This document shows, piece after piece, positions 7,507 to 14,413 of a stretch of 14,413 nucleotides of DNA. The stretch comes from Serratia sp. DD3 (GTDB lineage Bacteria > Pseudomonadota > Gammaproteobacteria > Enterobacterales > Enterobacteriaceae): NCBI RefSeq assembly GCF_000496755.2, contig NZ_AYKS02000007.1, positions 1 to 14,413 on the forward strand, in the 5' to 3' direction. Below the pieces are notes generated by a model that did no database searches, was not told the DNA's origin, and was given only the letters and a program-made list of their open reading frames with translations. A program made the position numbers and the translations under genes. How positions within the stretch are numbered: position 1 is the stretch's first letter; each line of letters starts with the position of its first letter.

Positions 7507-7537
7507 TTTATAAGATTTTTCTTAATATCACTTCCAA
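7507..7537 (-). promoter_or_regulatory. Possible sigma-70 promoter facing tssB
   Basis: On the minus strand TTGGAA (7537-7532) matches the -35 consensus at four of six positions, and TATAAA (7512-7507) matches the -10 consensus at five of six. They are 19 bases apart, longer than the ideal 17. The surrounding bases are AT-rich. Use of this site would give a leader of about 300 bases before tssB. An isolated TATGAT at 7367-7362 is an alternative -10 but has no good -35. Confidence 0.2.
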
Positions 7538-7594
7538 GGGACTTCCAGCGTATGCTTCCGGTTAACTGCTTGGTTACGGTGCACCCAATAGCAA

Positions 7595-7620
7595 ACTGGC
7601 TGCCTAAAAAGGCAGCCAGT
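7595..7620 (-). terminator. Terminator-like hairpin after the autotransporter gene
   Basis: ACTGGCTGCC (7595-7604) and GGCAGCCAGT (7611-7620) form a perfect 10-bp stem with a six-base loop, 21 bases past the autotransporter TGA. The loop is TTTTTA on the minus strand, and only TTTGC follows the stem, so the T-run is poor. The perfect stem and its position still make a transcription end for the autotransporter gene the best reading. Confidence 0.65.
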
Positions 7621-7641
7621 AGATTCAACCACACATCACCA

Positions 7642-10600
7642 TCAGAACGAGTATTTCACCCCAAGCATCGCTGCTTTTTCATCATAACCATTCTGACCAA
7701 TCTGCTGAGACAAACTCCCCCAAGCACTGAGATTCTCAGTCACCTTGCCATCAATGCCGACTTTCACCTCAACCACATTACGACTACCAGTCTGCTCAAT
7801 ACCGAATCCATCAGACATAACAGCAGGTTGGCTGCCATTATGGATCCAGTTAACATTCAGATAAGTCGTCAGGATGCGTGACTTGTCTTTGCCGATAAAG
7901 GTATCGTTAGACAGTTTCAATCCCACACGCGTTTGCAGATTGTTATTACCGTCCTGCTCTACCTTCACTCCGCCATTGTTCACATCATCCATCGAGGTCG
8001 AATTGAGCGTCACCTGTGCTTGTGGTGTCAGATAAGTGTGATTCCGCTCACCTTGATAAATTGCAATTGGATAACCGCCTTCTAACGAAGTACTTACCCC
8101 ATTCAAATTGTAGGTGCCGCTGTCATAAGAGTTGCTACTGACCGAGGCATTAAACCATTCGTACTGCAACCAGCCGTGGACATAAGGGCTATGACGGTCA
8201 GTTGCCCGTGCATACCAGGTACCGTAGACCCCAACAGTATAACCGGTCAAACTGTTATCAGACTGGTAGCTGGTTTCCCGCGAATCGGTGGTACCCGTAG
8301 AGCGACCATAACCCGCCATGACACCCAGCGCGAAGCGATCCTGATCGGTAAACTGCGTCTCCCAGACTTCGCCACCCAATTGCACCACATAGCGATCACT
8401 TGAGTTGGAAAGCTGTCCAGAGGAGTCCTCAAACTCATTACGCGAACCCACCTGACGTAACCACAAGCTAGAGCGGGTACCCTCTCCATTCAGCTCGTTT
8501 GCATCCCGTGCATCAGATGAATGCAGGTCTTCCAACCGAGTATTGAACAGCGTATTGGCAGCAGCGAGGTTAGCAATAAAACCACCCGCCTCAGGGTTAT
8601 AAGTGATCTCTTTGTCCTGGTAATTGGAGCGCAGATACCAACTACCGTCTGCAGGATTACCCGGCGTCCCTTGATACAAGAAGTATTCCAACAGGCCAGC
8701 CTGAGCACGACCATTTAAGGTAAAGTTGCCGTTGGACGCACCGCCAACGTTAATGATCTGAATACCATTGATATTCTTCTCACCATTACCGCCAATATTG
8801 GTCACCGATACCGTACTGGCGCCCGAGGTATTACCGGTAATCACCAATCTATCGGTTGCCGCATTGTCGCCTGCCAGAACCGTATTGAAAGCAATGTTAC
8901 CGCCATTACCCACATAATCGCCGTTGATAATAAAGTCACTGAAGTTGCCGCCCGTCGCTGCACGGCCAATCACCATATTCCCAGCGTTGCTAACATTACC
9001 GATGACCTGCCCATCGCCACCGAAGGTGCCGTTAGCCTGTACCGTCACATCACTGGTCAAGGTTGCTGCTTGAGCTGAAGCGGTAGCGACTGGCGAAGCA
9101 AAGGTGGTTGGTGACACCACGTTAACCGGTGCAGAACCCACCAATAGCGTACCGGATTGTACCGTGGTCATACCGGCACTGACTAGGCTATTGCCAATCA
9201 GTACCATACCGCTACCCTGTTTGATCAGGCTGCCAGTACCACTGATTGGCGTGGTGAGATCCCAGTAACTCGCGGTATTAAGTACCACACTCCCTGAGTT
9301 GAGAACCGATGCGCTACCAAAGTTTTCACCCCCCATCGCTGTCAGGGTAGTGCCAGCCTGGGTGGTAAGGGTCCCCGAATAATCAAGGTTGTTACCACTC
9401 AGTATGACATTGGCACCATCACTTAACAGCGTACTACCACTGCCTTGTAGCACGTTGACCAGTGTCGCGCTTTGCAACCCGCCAGCACTACCATCAAGGT
9501 GCAGTGTTCCATCGACCACAATAGCACCGGTTCCGAGTCCTTTCGCCTGAGTCAGAGCAGCGGTTGCTGCACTGCTGATGGTGGTGATGCCACTAAAGCT
9601 GGTATTGTTGCTATTCACTGCCAACGTACTGTCGGTTAAGACCAGATTACCAGCCCCCGTCAGGGCCCCATCTACCGTACCACCGCGACTGACGGTTAAA
9701 TTACCACCATTCAGGTTCAAGGTACTGGCGGTATCACTGTTTAAAGCCCCGACAGTCTGAGTATGTCCATTGATATCGACGACAGCTCCGCTGCTAATCA
9801 CCAGATCCGAGGTTCTCCCTAACGCGGTATCTGCATCCAACTGCAAGGTTCCGGAACGCACCAACGTTTTACCAGTGTAAGTGTTAGTGGTGCCTGAGAT
9901 GGTAATGATTGCTCCAGCATCAGCTTCACTAATCGCCAAGTCCCCTGCGCCAGTCACCTGTGCAAAGAGATCGTTGGCGAGCGTTCCATTATCTGTGGCA
10001 CTGGCTATAAGCTCCAACGCATCGCTGCCAGTCAACAGAAGCTCCATGCTCTTCAGGCTATAGTTGACGTAAAGCCCATCCAATTGGCCTCCCGTCGTCA
10101 GGCCAAAGTCGAAGGTGCCCATCGCCGCGATGAGGTCACTGTTCGGATTGGTTAGCGGTTCAAGGTATTGTTGCGTGATCGGCACATTATTCTCATCGGT
10201 CAGCGTCAGTTCACGACCACTGCCAGTGGCTGCGCCTTTCACCAAATCAACCACAATGTAACCGGTATCCAGCTCCAGAATACTCAGCCCATCCAGGCTT
10301 GGGGAAACATCAGGCGGCAGATTAACACTCACCGTACCACCACCCGTCGTATTGATACTGTTGGCCTCAATTGTCCCGGCAGATGAGAGTATCCCATCGT
10401 TATCAATGATATTATTGAAGATCAACGTACCGCCATTCATGGTCAGCGCACCGATCCGCTGCACCCCATCACCCACAGAAGTACGGCTGTTGGTTTCCAG
10501 GTTCAGAGTGGTATTGGTATTACTATCGGTATTATCACCGGACAAATTGAACTGGGTATTTTGCAGATTGACCTGTCCGGTAAATCCGTTACCCACATTA

Positions 10601-13600
10601 CTACCAAAGCTGAACACATTATTATTGGTACTGATGTTGAGTACACCGGCACCCAATAACTGGTTATTAAAGCTGAAGTCACCATCGTTATTGATATTCA
10701 GCGTATCAACAGCAGCAACAACATCCACGGTGGCTAATGGATTGAACCAATCGGCAGTGGTCAGATTCAGCACTGAGCCGCCGTTGATACTCACCGTTCC
10801 GACAAATGTCGAGGCATTATTGCCATCCAACGTAACATTACTGGCGTTTGACAGCGCCCAGATCCCAGCCCCGCTAATCACATTACTTAGCGTCCCGGTC
10901 AGTTGTGAGAACTGCAGTTGGCTACCGCCATCAATGTTGACTGAGCCCGCTCCCAGATTCTGGTTTTGGCTAACGCTTAAGATACTATTGCCGGCAATGC
11001 CAAACTGACCACTAAATCCACTGTTGTTAGCAGACAGTGACATGTTGGCTTGGTTATTCACGGTAATTGTAGAATCAGGTGCGCCAGTCAAGGTATTGGC
11101 CACATCGCCACTCAAGCCATTGAATATCAGTTGCGAGGTCGCATCGTTCAGATTGACAGTGGCAGCGGAAGTCCCCAGGTTATTGGCGGCACTGACGGTT
11201 AACGCTCCCCCGGTATTGATATCATGGGTACCACTAAAGCTATTGCTACCACTCAGTGTCACTGCCGCATCAGTATTGATGATACCGTTACCACTGAGCA
11301 CGTTAGACAGCGTATCGGCGGCATCCAGGTTCAAGGTGCCCAACACATTCACCGCACTGCTACCCAAAGCATTGGCCGCGGTCAACGTGACGATTGCCGG
11401 CGCCGCTATCAGGGTATTGGTCACGGTTGTCAGGCCACTGTTGGCGGCACTGAGGATCAAGGTACCGCCGTTGACGTTCAACGCCCCCGCACCGGTCAGG
11501 CCGCCCACTACCGTGGAGGTGCCTCCTCCGTTCAGGTTCAGCGTACCGCCGGTGATATCAATCACCCCAGTGTTAGTCAACAACCCGCTATTGGTCAGGA
11601 CCCCCGTACCGACGTTAATTGTACCCTGGTTATCCAGCGCTTTTACCGTTTGGTTGAACGAGTTGCCATTAAACGTACCGGTACTTGCAACCGTCAGCAA
11701 CAAGGTTTCACCGAATCCATTGTTGCTCCCCAGTTGTACGGTACCACCCTGTACTGTGGTACTGCCCTGGTAGAGGTTGTTACTATTGGTTACCGTCAAT
11801 CCACCATTGGTGGCATCAAATACGATGCCCCCACCCCCGGTCAACAGGGCCGTCAAGACTCTGTTGGAGCCAGCGCCAGCATCAGTGGCAATAATCAGCG
11901 CACCGCCGTTGCTAGTATCTGTCAGTAGGTTAATGGCACTCAGACCATAGTTCAGGTACAGGCCATTAGCATTGCTGCTGTTGAGGTTAGAAAGTTGGTA
12001 ATTGTAGGTTGCATCTGCAACATGGTTACCGCTCTGGTTAATCTGTGAAACAATGCCTGCTGGTGTCACCGCCTGGCCGTCAATATTCAGTGTCAGTTGA
12101 TCAGCCCCACTGGCATTGGTGGCAGTGATGAGCGTCATCGCCGTGGTACCCCGATTCTGATCGAGGATCGACAGATTTGGATCTACCACTGGCAGGTCAT
12201 TGCTCCAGCTACCTCCCGTTATGACATCGATGATGCCGCCGTTAGCGGTGGTAGTCAGATTATTGGTGTCGATAGTACTCTGCGCAATTGACAACGGGGC
12301 TCCACCGGTAAATTTCAGCGTACCGCCGTCCATCACCAGATCCCGCACCGTTTCAGTACTTGCCGTTCCGGTACCCACCGTCGTGACACTGCCAGTGGCT
12401 AACGTCAGGCCGGCATTCTCCAGCGTTGCGGTATTGGTCCCCGCCAGTGAGAAGGTAGTGTCATTCAGCGTCACATTGCCGGCAAAGGCATTGCCTACCC
12501 CGATGTCGAAGTTGAAGGCATTCCCCCCGGTAGAGACATTAACCTGCCCAGCCCCGGTCAGGGTGTTGTTTAAGGTAAAGTCACCCACATTGGTGATATT
12601 CAAGGTGCTGGTGGCACCATTAACATTCAGCACCGTATCCGCATTCAACCCGGTAGCGCTGTTGATGGTCAATGCTGAGTTGGTATTGATATTCAGCAAG
12701 CCACTAAAGCCAGAGGCATTGCTATTATCCCTCAGGTCGATATTGCTGTTGTTCAGCACCCAGCTCCCTGCGCCATCGATAACATTACCCAGCGAGGTCA
12801 AGGTACCGCCTTCAAAGGCGTTAAAGTTAAGGGTACTGCCATCAGCGATACTGACGCGACCATCACCCAAGTTGGCATTCTGCGACACACTCAGCGTGCT
12901 GTTGCCCACCAAATCAAACAGGCCATCAAAACCGGTGTTGCTACCGGTCAGCGTGGTGTTTGCAGTATTGGTCAGTTGTACCGTTGAGGCCGCATCACCG
13001 CTCAAGGTGTTAGCCAGCGTACCGCTGACCCCATCGAGTATCAGTTCAGCACCCGCGGCTGTCAGGTCAACACTGGCATCCGAGGTGCCCAGGTTATTGA
13101 CATCGGTAATGGTTAATACACCACCGGCATTGATATTGTGCTGACCGGTGAAATTATTGGTCCCCTCCAAGGTCACTGCCGCATTGGTATTGATGGTGCC
13201 GTCACCACTGAGAATGTTGGCCAACGTATCAGCGGCATTCAGATTCAGGGAGCCCAACACATTCACCGCACTACTACCCAAAGCATTGGCAGCGGTCAAA
13301 TTGACCGTTGCCAGCGCGGCTATCAGGGTATCGGTCGCGGTTGTCAAGCCACTGTTGGCCGCGCTCAGGGTCAAGGTACCGCCGTTGACGTTCAACGCCC
13401 CCGCACCGGTCAGGCCACCCACCGCCGTGGAGGTGCCTCCCCCGTTCAGGTTCAGCGTACCGCCGGTGATATCAATCACCCCAGTGTTAGTCAACAACCC
13501 GCTATTGGTCAAGATACCGGTACCGACGTTGACCGTACCCTGGTTATCCAGCGCTTTTACCGTTTGGTTAAACGAGTTGCCATTAAACGTGCCGGTACTT

Positions 13601-14413
13601 GCAACCCTCAGCAACAAGGTTTCACCGAAACCATTGTTGCTCCCCAGTTGTACGGTACCACCCTGTACTGTGGTACTGCCCTGGTAGAGGTTGTTGCTAT
13701 TGGTTACCGTCAACGCACCCGAACCCAAGGTAGCATCAAAAACGATGCCACCATTCCCGGTCAACAGGGCTGTCAACTCTCTGCTGGAGCCTGGGTTGGC
13801 ACCAGTGGCAATAATCAACGCATCAGCATCGTCCAACAGCAGGTTAATGGCACTCAGACCATAGTTGAGATACAGGCCATTGGCACTACCGCTAGTGTTG
13901 GACAAGGAGTAATTGTAGGTCGCATCAGCCACATGGACACTGTTCTGATTAATCTCGGAAACAATACCCGCTGGCGTCACCGCCTGGCCGTCAATATTCA
14001 GTGTCAGTTGAGCAGCCCCACTGGCATTGCTGGCAGTGATGAGCGTCATTGCCGTGGTACCCAGGTTCTGATCGAGGATCGACAGATTTGGATCTACCAC
14101 TGGCAGGTCATTGCTCCAGCTACCTCCGGTGATTACGTCGATAATGCCGCCGTTAGCGCCGGTAGTCAGATTATTGGTGTCGATAGTACTCTGCGCAATT
14201 GACAACGGGGCTCCACCGGTAAATGTCAGCGTACCGCCGTCCATCACCAGATCCCGCACCGTTTCAGTACTTGCCGTTCCGGTACCAACCGTCGTGACAC
14301 TGCCAGTGGCTAACGTCAGGCCGGCATTCTCCAGCGTTGCGGTATTGGTCCCCGCCAGTGAGAAGGTAGTGTCATTCAGCGTCACATTGCCGGCAAAGGC
14401 ATTGCCTACCCCG
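7642..14413 (-). CDS. Giant autotransporter adhesin with repeat passenger and C-terminal beta-barrel, 5' end missing
   Basis: About 2256 codons are visible; the frame is still open at the right edge, where it lies mid-repeat, so the start, signal peptide and N-terminus are missing. The passenger is rich in Asn, Gly, Thr, Ser, Leu and Val, and I saw no cysteine. It has many autotransporter-associated beta-strand repeats such as NLYQGSTTVQGGTVQLGS and NTYTGKTLVRSGTLQL, arranged in higher-order units of about 635 residues. Roughly 9030-8630 encodes an autochaperone-like segment with NGTFGGDGQVIGNVSNAG, DRLVITGNTSGASTVSVTN and GSWYLRS. From about 8475 to the stop is the beta-barrel, starting SSLWLRQVGSRNEF and ending GVKYSF with the usual terminal Phe. 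It is thus a type Va protein: the barrel inserts in the outer membrane and a beta-helical stalk is displayed. Adhesion or aggregation is the likely role; the ligand cannot be read. A hairpin follows the gene. Confidence 0.93.
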   Translation of the reverse strand, partial: GVGNAFAGNVTLNDTTFSLAGTNTATLENAGLTLATGSVTTVGTGTASTETVRDLVMDGGTLTFTGGAPLSIAQSTIDTNNLTTGANGGIIDVITGGSWSNDLPVVDPNLSILDQNLGTTAMTLITASNASGAAQLTLNIDGQAVTPAGIVSEINQNSVHVADATYNYSLSNTSGSANGLYLNYGLSAINLLLDDADALIIATGANPGSSRELTALLTGNGGIVFDATLGSGALTVTNSNNLYQGSTTVQGGTVQLGSNNGFGETLLLRVASTGTFNGNSFNQTVKALDNQGTVNVGTGILTNSGLLTNTGVIDITGGTLNLNGGGTSTAVGGLTGAGALNVNGGTLTLSAANSGLTTATDTLIAALATVNLTAANALGSSAVNVLGSLNLNAADTLANILSGDGTINTNAAVTLEGTNNFTGQHNINAGGVLTITDVNNLGTSDASVDLTAAGAELILDGVSGTLANTLSGDAASTVQLTNTANTTLTGSNTGFDGLFDLVGNSTLSVSQNANLGDGRVSIADGSTLNFNAFEGGTLTSLGNVIDGAGSWVLNNSNIDLRDNSNASGFSGLLNINTNSALTINSATGLNADTVLNVNGATSTLNITNVGDFTLNNTLTGAGQVNVSTGGNAFNFDIGVGNAFAGNVTLNDTTFSLAGTNTATLENAGLTLATGSVTTVGTGTASTETVRDLVMDGGTLKFTGGAPLSIAQSTIDTNNLTTTANGGIIDVITGGSWSNDLPVVDPNLSILDQNRGTTAMTLITATNASGADQLTLNIDGQAVTPAGIVSQINQSGNHVADATYNYQLSNLNSSNANGLYLNYGLSAINLLTDTSNGGALIIATDAGAGSNRVLTALLTGGGGIVFDATNGGLTVTNSNNLYQGSTTVQGGTVQLGSNNGFGETLLLTVASTGTFNGNSFNQTVKALDNQGTINVGTGVLTNSGLLTNTGVIDITGGTLNLNGGGTSTVVGGLTGAGALNVNGGTLILSAANSGLTTVTNTLIAAPAIVTLTAANALGSSAVNVLGTLNLDAADTLSNVLSGNGIINTDAAVTLSGSNSFSGTHDINTGGALTVSAANNLGTSAATVNLNDATSQLIFNGLSGDVANTLTGAPDSTITVNNQANMSLSANNSGFSGQFGIAGNSILSVSQNQNLGAGSVNIDGGSQLQFSQLTGTLSNVISGAGIWALSNASNVTLDGNNASTFVGTVSINGGSVLNLTTADWFNPLATVDVVAAVDTLNINNDGDFSFNNQLLGAGVLNISTNNNVFSFGSNVGNGFTGQVNLQNTQFNLSGDNTDSNTNTTLNLETNSRTSVGDGVQRIGALTMNGGTLIFNNIIDNDGILSSAGTIEANSINTTGGGTVSVNLPPDVSPSLDGLSILELDTGYIVVDLVKGAATGSGRELTLTDENNVPITQQYLEPLTNPNSDLIAAMGTFDFGLTTGGQLDGLYVNYSLKSMELLLTGSDALELIASATDNGTLANDLFAQVTGAGDLAISEADAGAIITISGTTNTYTGKTLVRSGTLQLDADTALGRTSDLVISSGAVVDINGHTQTVGALNSDTASTLNLNGGNLTVSRGGTVDGALTGAGNLVLTDSTLAVNSNNTSFSGITTISSAATAALTQAKGLGTGAIVVDGTLHLDGSAGGLQSATLVNVLQGSGSTLLSDGANVILSGNNLDYSGTLTTQAGTTLTAMGGENFGSASVLNSGSVVLNTASYWDLTTPISGTGSLIKQGSGMVLIGNSLVSAGMTTVQSGTLLVGSAPVNVVSPTTFASPVATASAQAATLTSDVTVQANGTFGGDGQVIGNVSNAGNMVIGRAATGGNFSDFIINGDYVGNGGNIAFNTVLAGDNAATDRLVITGNTSGASTVSVTNIGGNGEKNINGIQIINVGGASNGNFTLNGRAQAGLLEYFLYQGTPGNPADGSWYLRSNYQDKEITYNPEAGGFIANLAAANTLFNTRLEDLHSSDARDANELNGEGTRSSLWLRQVGSRNEFEDSSGQLSNSSDRYVVQLGGEVWETQFTDQDRFALGVMAGYGRSTGTTDSRETSYQSDNSLTGYTVGVYGTWYARATDRHSPYVHGWLQYEWFNASVSSNSYDSGTYNLNGVSTSLEGGYPIAIYQGERNHTYLTPQAQVTLNSTSMDDVNNGGVKVEQDGNNNLQTRVGLKLSNDTFIGKDKSRILTTYLNVNWIHNGSQPAVMSDGFGIEQTGSRNVVEVKVGIDGKVTENLSAWGSLSQQIGQNGYDEKAAMLGVKYSF
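9250..10599 (-). repeat. Passenger unit 3, diverged
   Basis: Third copy of the higher-order passenger unit. It starts at NVGNGFTGQVNLQNTQFNLS, the counterpart of GVGNAFAGN-TLNDTTFSLAG in the other units, about 634 codons after unit 2's start. It keeps the same order of parts: a NGGTL stretch, a Leu-rich module with DGLYVNYSLKSMELLLTGSD (compare NGLYLNYGLSAINLL), a beta-strand repeat, then further short repeats. It is clearly diverged in protein and DNA. The downstream limit is approximate because the alignment fades before the autochaperone segment. Confidence 0.6.
10600..12502 (-). repeat. Passenger unit 2 of about 1.9 kb
   Basis: Tandem unit with a period of 1902-1914 bases relative to its neighbours. 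Its part nearest unit 1 (about 11460-12502) is close to identical to unit 1 at DNA level, apart from an island at about 11811-12060. Its other part (10600 to about 11330) matches unit 1 only at the level of a diverged protein homologue. The limits are set by phase, with GVGNAFAG/NVGNGFTG as the reference point; the biological unit border may differ. Confidence 0.85.
12503..14413 (-). repeat. Passenger unit 1 of 1911 bases
   Basis: Tandem unit upstream of unit 2 in coding order. Positions 14161-14413 align with 12250-12502 at an offset of 1911 bases with only two mismatches (AAATGTCAG versus AAATTTCAG, GGTACCAACC versus GGTACCCACC). The offset shifts to 1914 near 13561 because of in-frame indels. 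The unit reaches the window edge exactly one period from unit 2, so further units may lie outside. Confidence 0.88.

Larger units (their letters stand above)
7200..7641 (-). promoter_or_regulatory. AT-rich control region upstream of the T6SS operon
   Basis: This 442-base gap between the autotransporter stop and tssB is visibly more AT-rich than the flanking genes, a composition that often goes with H-NS silencing. From the autotransporter side it holds the hairpin 7595-7620, a possible promoter at 7507-7537, a terminator-like stem at 7400-7422, a small stem (7288-7293 with 7298-7303) and an inverted repeat at 7210-7229. A 68-codon GTG-start frame at 7498-7292 crosses it and is not called as a gene. 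The T6SS promoter should lie here because the operon starts with tssB and a likely terminator precedes the gap. The exact start site cannot be fixed by eye. Confidence 0.6.

Noticed and set aside
7595..7620. Hairpin considered as a mobile-element end or attachment site
   Set aside because: No transposase, integrase, tRNA or target duplication is seen nearby; its place just after a stop codon fits a terminator better.
7552..7881. 109-codon plus-strand frame crossing the autotransporter 3' end
   Set aside because: It overlaps the conserved beta-barrel C-terminus on the other strand and the terminator hairpin, with no family resemblance.
10352..13144. Several plus-strand frames of 200-314 codons rich in Leu, Val and Pro within the autotransporter
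   Set aside because: They are shadows of the Asn/Gly/Thr/Ser-rich minus-strand repeats read on the opposite strand, with no ribosome-binding sites or recognisable domains.
13138..14202. Long plus-strand open frame (354 codons) opposite the autotransporter, with a similar 234-codon frame at 11224-11928
   Set aside because: Both lie fully antisense to a clear coding repeat and occur at the same place in units 1 and 2. Their translations resemble no protein I know; they follow from the stop-poor composition of the repeat.
14383..14385. Start codon of the autotransporter at 14385
   Set aside because: The codon is GTG, an internal Val inside the repeat (GNVTLNDTTF in unit 2). The frame stays open to the window edge with matching repeat sequence, so the gene begins outside.
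8700..14413. Repeats considered as a CRISPR array or satellite DNA
   Set aside because: The repeats are in-frame, degenerate and coding, with periods of about 1.9 kb plus short protein motifs, and there are no short identical repeats with unique spacers.

Overview
The window reads as chromosomal DNA of a gammaproteobacterium, most likely an enterobacterium of the Serratia/Yersinia group. The basis is the Hcp, TssC and TssB protein sequences as I remember them, the gene order tssB-tssC-tssK-tssL-(OmpA-like)-hcp-tssH, and the moderate GC content. The genus is an inference and could not be checked here. Every gene I can support lies on the minus strand, so transcription runs from high to low coordinates.

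From right to left there are two blocks. Positions 14413-7642 are the 3' part (about 2256 codons) of a giant type V autotransporter. Its passenger is built of about 635-residue units that themselves contain short autotransporter beta-strand repeats, followed by an autochaperone-like segment and a C-terminal beta-barrel of roughly 280 residues. The gene's start is beyond the window. A hairpin at 7595-7620 follows its stop codon. Positions 7200-7641 are an AT-rich gap that should hold the control region of the next operon.

Positions 7199-1 are a type VI secretion (T6SS) operon. tssB and tssC encode the contractile sheath, tssK the baseplate-to-membrane adaptor, and tssL the inner-membrane anchor. 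Next come a three-helix inner-membrane protein with a periplasmic OmpA-type peptidoglycan-binding domain, then hcp (tssD) for the inner tube. The first 225 codons of tssH (clpV), the sheath-recycling AAA+ ATPase, run off the left edge. The genes are tightly packed (ATGA and TAATG overlaps, 12-37 base gaps). The exception is a 220-base gap between hcp and tssH that holds a terminator-like hairpin and further predicted stem-loops, suggesting that Hcp is made in excess over ClpV.

Together the T6SS products form sheath, tube, baseplate connector, wall-anchored membrane complex and recycling motor. tssA, tssE, tssF, tssG, tssJ, tssM, vgrG and effector genes are not visible here and would be expected outside the window. 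The most unusual feature is the mosaic identity between large tandem units of the autotransporter, where near-identical blocks alternate with diverged ones. I found no convincing wholly new system.
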